A stretch of DNA of 64,000 bases from NCBI GenBank assembly GCA_017880775.1, contig JADGRQ010000027.1, positions 1 through 64,000 of the forward strand. The letters run 5' to 3'. The notes below the pieces were generated by a model. That model searched no databases. It worked only from the letters and a program-made list of their open reading frames with translations, and had not been told where the DNA came from. Made by a program: the position numbers and the translations under genes. Positions 35,248 through 42,895 of this stretch are shown in pieces (position 1 is the first letter of the stretch; each line of letters opens with the position of its first letter). The DNA is from Burkholderiales bacterium. Lineage in GTDB: Bacteria > Pseudomonadota > Gammaproteobacteria > Burkholderiales > SG8-39.

Positions 35248-35496
35248 TTGCCTGACATCGACGAAGCGCCGTTGCTGCGATGGGTGCCGGAACTACGGGG
35301 TAACGAGGCAGTCGTGCGAACCACGGAGTACTGGTACCTGCGGTGGTGGAGCACGGTCGAACAGAGGTACCGGTATCCGTATCGCGAGACCAACCGCCAT
35401 ACGTACCTGCTTGTGAACACCCCTGACGGGTGGCTGGCGGAGGAGAACATCCAGCCGGCGCCCAGGTCGAGTGCACCGTATCGCCAGCATAAATAG
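35248..35496 (+). pseudogene. Coding-like 82-codon fragment, probably the 3' part of a lost gene
   Basis: The frame uses mainly G/C in third positions, like the core genes, and is very rich in Trp and Tyr (TEYWYLRWWSTVEQRYRYPY). It closes with a well-formed end, LLVNTPDGWLAEENIQPAPR. There is only a TTG start (35248), no ribosome site and no signal peptide. Upstream sequence looks scrambled. It is likely the C-terminal half of a real protein whose 5' part was lost in the same events that broke the neighbouring toxin genes. The family is not recognised. Confidence 0.4.
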
Positions 35497-35974
35497 GGAG
35501 GGACCCGGCCCGTCGTGGGAGCGTCAGGCGGCGGGTTTGGGTGGTCTTGCTCGAACAAAAAGGGGGAGTACGCTGCGCGGTATGGGTTGTTGCAGAGTGG
35601 ACGTACAACGAGGATTATGTAAACTCCCTTGCCGGTTGATAAAAAGCAACCGCGCTCACCCGCCGCGACCGGCAAATCCTCATTCCTTCAACCCGTTGTA
35701 TCGACACCGCACGGTTGTCGAAAGGGCGCGTTCGACAACCTGCCGGGTGGCTGCTACGACCAGAGCAAAAAACCACGCAATCACAGACGGTTGTTGAAGG
35801 GCGTGGCCCACGTTTCGGATACCGCTGTCGAAAACAGTCCCCGCGTGCCAAGCGCTGAGCGCTGTTGCAGATGAGCGGACGCCCTACGTCATGAATGCAT
35901 TGTCGATTGTGCGTCCATCAACGAACATCGCGCCGCCTCGTTCGACACCCCGTCCGGCTGCTTGAAAAAGCAGG
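35497..35974. other. Gene-free stretch before rsmE
   Basis: 478 nt with no supported gene in six frames; the short frames present overlap one another and lack ribosome sites. GC is somewhat lower than in the core. The clearest structure is a perfect 10-bp inverted repeat (separate entry), with similar but imperfect TTGTCGAA- and TTGAAGGG-containing words on both sides. It probably represents decayed accessory DNA. Confidence 0.5.
35713..35740. repeat. Perfect 10-bp inverted repeat
   Basis: GGTTGTCGAA (35713-35722) and TTCGACAACC (35731-35740) flank an 8-nt spacer (AGGGCGCG). No T-run follows, so it is not a simple terminator. It could be an operator, a recombination-site core or a hairpin in an RNA. 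Confidence 0.75.
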
Positions 35975-36724
35975 CTAGAACTCGCCTCTTAGGGCGAGCA
36001 GTGCCGCCAATGCGGCGGGCGCTGCCGTCTCGGTGCGCAGGATGCGCGTGCCGAGACGCACTTGAACGAACCCGGTCTTCAAGAACAGCGCTTCCTCGGC
36101 CGGACTGAACCCCGCCTCGGGACCTATCGCAATCACTGCTGTGTCGCGGACCTCGGCAGCGGCTTCACCCAGCCGTAGCCGGGTCTCCGGGGACAGCAGG
36201 AGCCGCGGCGCAACGAGATCCGGGTTCGCGCAGTAATCCGCGACCCTGACCACCGGCCGCACCTCGGGCAGGCGATTGCGCCCGCACTGCTCGCAGGTGG
36301 CGATGACGATCCGCCGCCAGTGCTCCACCCGGCTCGATGCGCGCGAAGCGTCCAGCCGCACCACCGACCGTTCGCACAGCACCGGCTGGATCGCGAAGGC
36401 GCCCAGCTCGACCGCCTTCTGAACGGTGTAGTCCATCCGGTCGGCGGCCGATACGCCTTGCACCACTCGAACCGCAAGCAGGGCTTCGCGCTCGACCGCG
36501 TGGTGGGCGCCGACGGCGACACGCACCGCGCGACGTCCGATGGATGCGATGCTGGCTTCATACTCGCCGCCCGTGCCGTCGAACAGCACCAGCGCGTCGC
36601 CGGCCTGCATGCGCAGCACGCGCGCGACGTGGTGCGCGGCGGACTCATCTAGTTCTACGCTCGCCCCGCTGTCCAGGCGCGCGGCGACGTATTCCCGCGG
36701 CGGGCCGTAGGGCGTGTGCTGCAT
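35975..36724 (-). CDS. rsmE: 16S rRNA m3U1498 methyltransferase
   Basis: Methylates U1498 of 16S rRNA using SAM. 249 residues. An N-terminal PUA-like domain (HHVARVLRMQAGDALVLFDG, residues 27-46) is followed by a SPOUT domain with VQKAVELGAFAIQPVL, WRRIVIATCEQCGRNRLPEV, and the SAM-binding trefoil knot IAIGPEAGFSPAEEALF and LGTRILRTETA. All typical blocks are present. Stand-alone gene. Confidence 0.95.
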   Translation of the reverse strand: MQHTPYGPPREYVAARLDSGASVELDESAAHHVARVLRMQAGDALVLFDGTGGEYEASIASIGRRAVRVAVGAHHAVEREALLAVRVVQGVSAADRMDYTVQKAVELGAFAIQPVLCERSVVRLDASRASSRVEHWRRIVIATCEQCGRNRLPEVRPVVRVADYCANPDLVAPRLLLSPETRLRLGEAAAEVRDTAVIAIGPEAGFSPAEEALFLKTGFVQVRLGTRILRTETAAPAALAALLALRGEF

Positions 36725-36757
36725 GCTAGCCGAACTTAGCGGATTCGCGGGGCGCAG

Positions 36758-37222
36758 TTACTTCCACATCCGGGAATCGAAGTTGAAGGGTGTCGGTGAA
36801 GCGATGCGAATCTTGTGAAACTCTGAGTGAGCGGGGTTCAGGATGTAATTGCACTCGGCCGGAACGATCGCCGAAGGCACGCGTAGCACCGCAGTGCCCG
36901 CCTGCCGCAGCCATGTGCTGCCGATGCGCATCGTGCCGGCGGGCGGCGGCTCGCGGCGCCAGTCGCGCGGAAGCTGGCGCGGCGCAAGCGTCGTCACCGG
37001 CACGCTGTCCGGTATCGAGACCTCGCATGCGGTCCAGCGGATATCGTTCTGCGCGCGCTCGAGATGCACGAACACCTCGAGCGCGGCGAGCGCGAGCGAC
37101 GAAGCTGTATATACGACCCGCTCGCCCTTGTGATGCCATCGGCCGCCGCTGCTCAGGCCGCCGGCACCGGAGAACGCCTGCGCGGCATGGCGCGCCTTCG
37201 CGATCCGCCATGCCCGGATCAC
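36758..37222 (-). CDS. RES-domain toxin (NAD-consuming)
   Basis: 154 residues from a GTG at 37222 that overlaps the Xre stop (GTGA), so the pair is translationally coupled. The RES domain opens with AWRIAKARHA, then GLSSGGRWHHKGERVVYTAS with the Gly, Arg and Tyr that name and build the NAD site. LALAALEVFVH gives the conserved Glu. The tail ends PAECNYILNPAHSEF, the family's ...NPxH...  C-terminus. RES toxins degrade NAD and arrest growth until the antitoxin is renewed. Confidence 0.88.
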   Translation of the reverse strand: MIRAWRIAKARHAAQAFSGAGGLSSGGRWHHKGERVVYTASSLALAALEVFVHLERAQNDIRWTACEVSIPDSVPVTTLAPRQLPRDWRREPPPAGTMRIGSTWLRQAGTAVLRVPSAIVPAECNYILNPAHSEFHKIRIASPTPFNFDSRMWK

Positions 37223-37644
37223 GCAAGAAAACCGTGTTCGATTCGCTCCAGCAGCAACTCGATTTCTCGCGACCCGGCCTCGGTTCCAAGCAGTTCCGCC
37301 GGCACCCGGCCGCCCAGCCCGTATTGCGGTCGGCGCAGCCACTCCAGTGCATGTTTCCGATCCTCCAGCACCTGCTCGCAAAGGGCGAGCACGCGCGCTA
37401 CCCGGTACAGGCGATCGCTGGCGCCGCGGCTCAGGCGTGTGCGGCGCGCGATCGCGCGTTCGATCGTCTTGGCGCTGAGATCGAGCAGCGCGGCGATCTC
37501 CTCGTAGGAGAAGCCCGCGTCGCGCTTGAAGCGCACCAGCGATTCGGCGGGAAAGCCGCGCCGGATCTCGCGGTCGAGGTCGAACGCGTTCGCGGCGCGG
37601 AACAGCCGCGGGGCGCCGAGAAGGGACAGGGCTGCTGAAGTCAT
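37219..37644 (-). CDS. Xre/MbcA/ParS-type antitoxin (DUF2384)
   Basis: 141 residues from the ATG at 37644. The N-terminal HTH section (FSYEEIAALLDLSAKTIERA) and the C-terminal DUF2384 part (LYRVARVLALCEQVLEDRKH, WLRRPQYGLGGRVPAELL) match antitoxins of RES toxins. The GG-P-ELL end is the motif that plugs the toxin active site. An IR-like short box upstream could serve autoregulation, but none was clear. First gene of the pair. Confidence 0.88.
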   Translation of the reverse strand: MTSAALSLLGAPRLFRAANAFDLDREIRRGFPAESLVRFKRDAGFSYEEIAALLDLSAKTIERAIARRTRLSRGASDRLYRVARVLALCEQVLEDRKHALEWLRRPQYGLGGRVPAELLGTEAGSREIELLLERIEHGFLA

Positions 37645-37720
37645 CGGGATTTGCGGCACATGAATAAATGTCTATACAATGTACGACAAATGACGGATCG
37701 GGGCAAGGGGTGAGTGTGGA

Positions 37721-38305
37721 CTAGGCCGGCCCGCGGGGCGATGAGCGGAACTTCTTCCTCAAAACGAAAAACAGCGCCAGCCCCAATACGAGCAGCAACA
37801 CCAGGAGGACCAGGAATGCGGCCGGCTTCACCAGCGCCAGCCACAAGCCACCAAGCACCGCCGCGTCCTCGGTAAACGAAGCCGTCCAGTTGGTGAACGG
37901 TTCGGGCGAAGTGTTGATCACCGCGCGAGTACCGGCTTTTGCGAAATGCGTTCCCGCGGCAAGCGTCCCGCCGAGGATCGCGGCGGCCAGAGCGGCGGCG
38001 CCATCGCCGAACACGGCTGCGGCGAGGGCAGCGCCGGCGGGAATGCGGATGAAGGTGTGGACTGCGTCCCAAACGCTGTCCAGCCAAGGCAGCTTGTCCG
38101 TGCCAAATTCGACCAGCGCCATGAAACCGCTTACCGACAACACCAGCGGATGCGCGAGCAGCGCTAGGTGCTGCGGCAGTTCGATCCAGCCGAGCCATCC
38201 GGCCGCGCCGAGCGCGAACAGCGTCGCGTAGAGCCGCAGCCCGCTTCCCCAGGCAAGCGCGGACGCGAGCGCGATCTCGGGAAGATGCCGGAGCAGCGCG
38301 TCCAT
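37721..38305 (-). CDS. DUF4126 membrane protein
   Basis: 194 residues from the ATG at 38305 (MDALLRHLPEIALASALAWG). Family blocks are GSGLRLYATLFALGAAG, the short amphipathic LVEFGTDKLPWLDSVWDAVHTF, and a Gly/Ala-rich membrane helix LAAAILGGTLAAGTH. The C-terminal helix FLVLLVLLLVLGLALFFVL is followed by a basic tail, so an inner-membrane protein with a cytoplasmic end is expected. Function unknown. It lies 4 nt after the DUF4189 gene's stop. Confidence 0.8.
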   Translation of the reverse strand: MDALLRHLPEIALASALAWGSGLRLYATLFALGAAGWLGWIELPQHLALLAHPLVLSVSGFMALVEFGTDKLPWLDSVWDAVHTFIRIPAGAALAAAVFGDGAAALAAAILGGTLAAGTHFAKAGTRAVINTSPEPFTNWTASFTEDAAVLGGLWLALVKPAAFLVLLVLLLVLGLALFFVLRKKFRSSPRGPA

Positions 38306-38309
38306 GCGC

Positions 38310-38666
38310 TCAACGGGTGCACGCCCAGACGACGATTTCGCAGCCTTCGCCGCAACGGCGCAGCGCCTTGGTCTCCGCCTCCGGCCGCGTCGCGCCCTTT
38401 TGGGCAACGATCTTCCTGGCGCCTTTCGCCACAGCGCCGCAATCGCTGCGCAGCGTCGCGACGATTTCGCACCGCGGGTGGCCGCACTGCCTGAGCGCCT
38501 CGACGCGCGCCTCGCGGCTGGTCCTGCGATCGACGGCGTAGCCCGAACTGTTAGTTTCGCCGTGATAGGCGATTGCACCGTGCAGCGCATTGCGCGAATA
38601 CTCGCGCGCCTGCGCGGAGGAAAGTAGCGTGCCTGCGATCAGCAACGCGATCAACGATCGTGGCAT
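38310..38666 (-). CDS. DUF4189 secreted protein, 118 aa
   Basis: MPRSLIALLIAGTLLSSAQA is a signal peptide cut near residue 20. The mature part has two repeats of an A-L-xx-C-xxx-C pattern (EALRQCGHPRCEIV and KALRRCGEGCEIVVWACTR), typical of DUF4189 with paired disulfides. It also has YAVDRRTSREA, the family's substrate-like strand. It is probably periplasmic. The role is unknown. Transcribed with the DUF4126 gene. Confidence 0.8.
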   Translation of the reverse strand: MPRSLIALLIAGTLLSSAQAREYSRNALHGAIAYHGETNSSGYAVDRRTSREARVEALRQCGHPRCEIVATLRSDCGAVAKGARKIVAQKGATRPEAETKALRRCGEGCEIVVWACTR

Positions 38667-38674
38667 CGGCGAAC

Positions 38675-40210
38675 CTACATGGTGGCGCCGAGCACCCAGG
38701 GGGCAAACTCGTCTTCGCCGTAACCGAACGCTTCGCTCTTGGACTGCTGCCCTGAAGCCGTTTTCAGGATCAGCTCGAAGAACATGGCGCCGGCTTCCTC
38801 GATCGACTGCTTGCCGTCGACGATGGTGCCGCAGTTGAAATCCATGTCCTCTTCCTGGTGGACATAGAGCGCCGTGTTGGTGGCAAGTTTCAGCGAGGGC
38901 GCCGGCTTGCAGCCGTAGGCCGAGCCGCGTCCGGTGGTGAAGCAGATCATGTTGGCGCCGCCTGCCACCTGGCCGGTCGCCGATACCGGGTCGTAGCCCG
39001 GCGTATCCATGTAGACGAAGCCCTTCGCGGTCACGGTTTCCGCGTACTCGTAGACGTCCACCAGGTTGGTGGTGCCGCCTTTGGCGACGGCGCCGAGCGA
39101 CTTCTCCAGGATGGTGGTGAGGCCACCCGCCTTGTTGCCTGGCGAGGGGTTGTTGTTCATTTCGTTGCCGTTGCGGGCGGTGTACTCCTCCCACCACTTG
39201 ATGCGGCGGATAAGCTTTTCGCCCACCTCGCGCGATACCGCGCGCCGCGTGAGCAGATGCTCCGCGCCGTAGATCTCCGGCGTCTCGGAGAGGATCGCGG
39301 TGCCGCCGTGGCGCACCAGCAGGTCCACCGCCGCGCCGAGCGCCGGATTGGCGCTGATGCCGGAGTAGCCGTCCGAACCGCCGCACTGCAGGCCGAGAGT
39401 CAGATGGCTCGCGGCCACGGTTTCGCGTTTTGCGTTGTTGGCTTCCGCGAGGACGGCTTCGATCCTGGCGATGCCCTCGCGCACGGCCTTCGAGGTGCCG
39501 CCCTTTTCCTGGATCGTGAAGGCCGAGAGCGTATCGCTGCGTTTCAGCTTCTGCGTCGCGAGCAGAGTGTTGAGCTGATTCGCCTCGCAACCCAGGCCCA
39601 CCACCTGCACGGCAAAGAAGTTCGGGTGGCGCGCGTAGCCAGCCATGGTGCGCCTGAGCAGGTCGATCGCCTCCCCGTCGCTCGCCATGCCGCAGCCCGA
39701 CTTGTGCGTGAGTGCCACCACGCCGTCGACGTTGGGATACGCATCCAGCCGGCCCTCGAAATGCCGCGCGATCATGCGTGCGACCGTCGCCGAGCAGTTG
39801 ACGCTGGTGAGGATGCCGATGTAGTTGCGCGTTGCGACGCGGCCGGCATTGATCCCGTCGGCCCGGACGATGCCCTGGAACGTCGCCTGCGGCTCGATGT
39901 ACCGCGTCGGCTTGATGTCGGTGCAGAACGCGTAGTCGCGCTCGAACTCGCCCATCGCCAGGTTGTGCACATGCACGTGCTCGCCCGCCTTGATGCCATG
40001 CGAGGCGAAACCGATGATCTGGTTGTAGCGGCGCACCGGCTGGCCCGCCTGCACGTCGCGCACCGCGATCTTGTGTCCGGCGGGCACCCTCGCCGCGAGG
40101 CGCACGTTGCCCTCCTTGACGAGCATCGTGCCGGCGGGGATCTCGATGCGCGCGATGACGACGTCGTCGGCGGGGTTGAGGCGGATGGTCAGGTCGGCGG
40201 CTTGCAGCAC
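38675..40210 (-). CDS. UxaA/GarD family sugar-acid dehydratase, 511 aa
   Basis: Related to altronate and galactarate dehydratases, which remove water from a sugar acid to give a 2-keto-3-deoxy acid. Residues 1-85 form the N-terminal SAF domain (IEIPAGTMLVKEGNVRLAAR). The main domain has RVATRNYIGILTSVNCSATV, THKSGCGMASDGEAID and GLGCEANQL, with Cys residues able to hold an iron site, and the C-terminal FTTGRGSAYGCKPAPSLKLA. Length and blocks match UxaA-type enzymes. The exact substrate is unclear; it lies beside a second dehydratase and sugar transport genes. Confidence 0.85.
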   Translation of the reverse strand: MLQAADLTIRLNPADDVVIARIEIPAGTMLVKEGNVRLAARVPAGHKIAVRDVQAGQPVRRYNQIIGFASHGIKAGEHVHVHNLAMGEFERDYAFCTDIKPTRYIEPQATFQGIVRADGINAGRVATRNYIGILTSVNCSATVARMIARHFEGRLDAYPNVDGVVALTHKSGCGMASDGEAIDLLRRTMAGYARHPNFFAVQVVGLGCEANQLNTLLATQKLKRSDTLSAFTIQEKGGTSKAVREGIARIEAVLAEANNAKRETVAASHLTLGLQCGGSDGYSGISANPALGAAVDLLVRHGGTAILSETPEIYGAEHLLTRRAVSREVGEKLIRRIKWWEEYTARNGNEMNNNPSPGNKAGGLTTILEKSLGAVAKGGTTNLVDVYEYAETVTAKGFVYMDTPGYDPVSATGQVAGGANMICFTTGRGSAYGCKPAPSLKLATNTALYVHQEEDMDFNCGTIVDGKQSIEEAGAMFFELILKTASGQQSKSEAFGYGEDEFAPWVLGATM

Positions 40211-40297
40211 GAGGATGCTCCGCGAAAACGGTGCGCCATCCCGGAGCGGATGGGGCTGGGAACTATCTTACTATGGCCCGGTGCGGGTACACCGTCG

Positions 40298-41698
40298 CTA
40301 GAAGAACCGCCGCGGCAGCCACAACGTGATCTCCGGAACGTAGGTGATCGCGATCAGGCTGGCCAGCAGCGGCACCAACCAGGGCAGGATGGCCATGGTG
40401 GTGCGCTCGACCGAGAGCTTGGCGACGCGCGCCAGAACAAACAGCACCATGCCGAGCGGCGGGTGCAACAGGCCGATCATTAGGTTTAGCACCATCACAA
40501 CTCCGAAGTGCACCGGGTCGATACCCAGTTTCAGCACGATCGGCATCAGGATCGGCACCAGGATCAAGATGGCCGCGGTTGGCTCGAGAAAACAGCCGAC
40601 GAACAACATCAGCAGATTGGCGAGCAGCAGGAACACCGCCGGTTTGTCGGTGAACCCGAGCACGGCGCTCGCGATGGCGTCGGCCACATGCGTCACCGTG
40701 AGCAGCCAGGCGAAGATCGAGGCGGCGGCGACGATCAGAAGCACCGTGGAAGTCGTCTCAATGGTGTCCATCGAGGCCTTGACCAGCATCCGCCATGAGA
40801 GCGTGTGGTAGCGCGCCAGCCCGAGGAACAGCGCCCAGACCACGGCCGCCACCGCGGCCTCGGTCGGCGTGAACCAACCCATGGTCATGCCGCCGATCAG
40901 GATTACCGGCGCCATCAGCGCCATTACGGCCGAAAAGTTGAACAGCCAGTCCGACCCGAGCAGCACCCCGAAAGCTCCGCCCACGGCCCAGTTGATGGGC
41001 ACTTCGGCGAGCGACATCAGCCAGATGGCGAAGGGAAAGGCGAGCACCACGACGATCTCCAGGGTCGCCTTCGACAGGCCGAGCCACGAGAACACGCTGT
41101 CCGAGCCGTAGCCGCGCTTGTGGGCGTAATAGGCCACGGTGAGCATCATGAAAATCGACATCACGATGCCCGGCAGCACGCCGCCGAGGAACAACTGGCC
41201 GATGGAGACGTTGGCCGCCATGCCGTAGATCACGAACGGCAGCGAAGGGGGGATGATGGGCCCGAGCGTCGCCGAGGCGGCGGTCACCCCAACGGAGAAC
41301 TCGATCGGATAGCCATGGTCGTTCATGGCCTTGATTTCGATGGTACCCAACCCGGCCGCGTCGGCGATGGCGGTGCCCGACATGCCCGCAAAAATCATCG
41401 AGCCCACGATGTTCACGTGCCCGAGTCCGCCCTTCGTCCAGCCCACCAGGGCGAGCGCGAAGTTGTAGATGCGGTTGGTGATGCCGGCGGTGTTCATCAG
41501 GTTGCCGGCGAGAATGAAAAAGGGCACGGCCAGCAGCGGGAAGGAATCGATGCCATTGACCATGCGGTGAATGACGACGTAGTCCGGGATGGTCCCTGTC
41601 GCCATCACGTAGATCAGCGAGGCGGCGGCCATGGCGAGCGCCACCGGCAGCCCCGAGGCCATCAGTGCGATGAAGGACGCGAGCAGCGTGCCTGTCAC
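40298..41698 (-). CDS. TRAP transporter large permease (DctM type)
   Basis: 466 residues, about 12 hydrophobic segments. The DctM signature is seen in LPVALAMAAASLIYVMATG, ILAGNLMNTAGIT, FAGMSGTAIADAAGLGTIEI and the C-terminal LLHPPLGMVLFVLARVA. It forms the Na-driven membrane channel of a tripartite transporter for carboxylates or sugar acids. The GTG start overlaps the DctQ stop (GTGA). No DctP binding protein is found nearby, so it may use one coded elsewhere. Confidence 0.92.
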   Translation of the reverse strand: MTGTLLASFIALMASGLPVALAMAAASLIYVMATGTIPDYVVIHRMVNGIDSFPLLAVPFFILAGNLMNTAGITNRIYNFALALVGWTKGGLGHVNIVGSMIFAGMSGTAIADAAGLGTIEIKAMNDHGYPIEFSVGVTAASATLGPIIPPSLPFVIYGMAANVSIGQLFLGGVLPGIVMSIFMMLTVAYYAHKRGYGSDSVFSWLGLSKATLEIVVVLAFPFAIWLMSLAEVPINWAVGGAFGVLLGSDWLFNFSAVMALMAPVILIGGMTMGWFTPTEAAVAAVVWALFLGLARYHTLSWRMLVKASMDTIETTSTVLLIVAAASIFAWLLTVTHVADAIASAVLGFTDKPAVFLLLANLLMLFVGCFLEPTAAILILVPILMPIVLKLGIDPVHFGVVMVLNLMIGLLHPPLGMVLFVLARVAKLSVERTTMAILPWLVPLLASLIAITYVPEITLWLPRRFF

Positions 41699-42285
41699 AG
41701 AGTCTCGGTGATGCCGATTTCAGGACGTTCGAGCACGCTGTAGCCGCGCCGCCAGTTCTGGGCGGCGACCTGCATCGCCCTGAAGCACATCATCACGAAA
41801 CCGAGCAGCACGAACGCGTAGATCAGCCCGATCGGCGAGTCGATGATCGCCATCTGCTGGCGCCCGATCTTGGTGGTGAGCACGAAGGTCAGGTAGGCCG
41901 CATAGCCGAGAAAGACGATGCGGATGATATCCACCGAGGTGGACAGGAAGCGCGCCATCGGCCGCGGCATGAACTGGTAGAAGACGTCCACCTGGACGTG
42001 GTTGTTCTTGCGCACCGAGATCGAGGCGCCGACGAATACGGTGCAGATCAGCAGGTAGCGCGCGATCTCCTCGGTCCAGCCGGCGGAGTCATTGAGGGCG
42101 TAACGTGTGAAGAACTGGATGAAGACGACCACCGCCAGGATCCAGAACGTCGCGAGCGCGAACCAGTCCTCCCAGCCGTGGCCGGAAAGGTCGATGGGTG
42201 CATCTTCGACGTGGAACTGGCCGTCGGCGCCGAGGACATGCTCCTCGATGCCGGGGGCGGGAGGCTGTTTGGCTTGATCGTCCAC
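41695..42285 (-). CDS. TRAP transporter small permease (DctQ type)
   Basis: 196 residues from the GTG at 42285 (VDDQAKQPPAPG); a longer frame overlaps the TonB-like gene. Residues 1-35 are polar. Then four hydrophobic segments follow with the DctQ pattern ALATFWILAVVVFIQFFTRY, WTEEIARYLLICTVFVGASI and NNHVQVDVFY. It pairs with DctM in the inner membrane. Four nt separate it from the TonB-like lipoprotein gene, so the two transporter genes belong to the same operon. Confidence 0.85.
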   Translation of the reverse strand: MDDQAKQPPAPGIEEHVLGADGQFHVEDAPIDLSGHGWEDWFALATFWILAVVVFIQFFTRYALNDSAGWTEEIARYLLICTVFVGASISVRKNNHVQVDVFYQFMPRPMARFLSTSVDIIRIVFLGYAAYLTFVLTTKIGRQQMAIIDSPIGLIYAFVLLGFVMMCFRAMQVAAQNWRRGYSVLERPEIGITETL

Positions 42286-42289
42286 GGCC

Positions 42290-42895
42290 TCACTTCTTCT
42301 GGCCGGATGGCTCGCAACACGCTGGTTTGCGCCCGGCGCGCGGTTTCGGTTCGACCTCGGTCGACTGCTCCTCGGCCACCGTGCGCACCTGGAAGCGCCC
42401 GTCGTTGCGGAACAGGAAGCTCTCGGTGAAGGTAATGCTCGAATGCCCGGCAAGCAGCGACCGTCCGGGAATCGGGTACGGCGCAGCACGGTACACCGCC
42501 GCGATCGCGCTCTTCTCCAGGTCAGCGAAACCGTTGGAACGGAACAGCGTCACGCGCGAGGGCATCCCTTCCTTGCCGATCGATACCTGCAGCACCACCA
42601 CCGAGCGCAGCAGCGGCGGCAGCTTGCCCCGGAATGTTGCGTCGGCGTTCGCGCGCACCATCGCGGTGGCGACCTCTTTCTGGTAGTCGGGCAAAGTCAG
42701 TCCCGGGCGATCCGGCTCGGGTGCTGCGGCCGGCGCGCGCGGTGCGCGCACCACCGGGGGCGGAGCGGCGGGTTGCGACCTGGGCGGAATGGTCTCGGGC
42801 TGCGGCTGCAGCAACTCGCAGCCGGCGAGCGCGAGCGCGGCAACGAGGATGAAGAACTGCGGGATCGCAAACGGCACCGGTCTTGGCCGCGTCAT
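42290..42895 (-). CDS. TonB-like C-terminal domain lipoprotein, 201 aa
   Basis: The ATG at 42895 overlaps the stop of the IlvD-type gene (TGATG). The signal ends in a lipobox, ALAGCELL, with Cys near residue 26, so the mature protein is lipid-anchored. A Pro/Ala linker with RPGLTLPDYQKEV leads to a TonB C-terminal-like module: VVLQVSIGKEGMPSRVTLFR and FADLEKSAIAAVYRAAPYPIP. Unlike classical TonB it lacks an N-terminal membrane helix with ExbB contacts. It may be a periplasmic energy-coupling or wall protein. Its place inside a sugar-acid operon is odd. Confidence 0.72.
   Translation of the reverse strand: MTRPRPVPFAIPQFFILVAALALAGCELLQPQPETIPPRSQPAAPPPVVRAPRAPAAAPEPDRPGLTLPDYQKEVATAMVRANADATFRGKLPPLLRSVVVLQVSIGKEGMPSRVTLFRSNGFADLEKSAIAAVYRAAPYPIPGRSLLAGHSSITFTESFLFRNDGRFQVRTVAEEQSTEVEPKPRAGRKPACCEPSGQKK

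Noticed and set aside
35238-35675. 145-codon minus-strand frame
   Set aside because: Opposite to the better coding-like plus-strand fragment; no start context or motif.
38310-39590. 426-codon minus-strand frame spanning part of the UxaA gene
   Set aside because: Only its last 118 codons (DUF4189 protein from 38666) are real; the rest is an out-of-frame reading of the UxaA-type gene.
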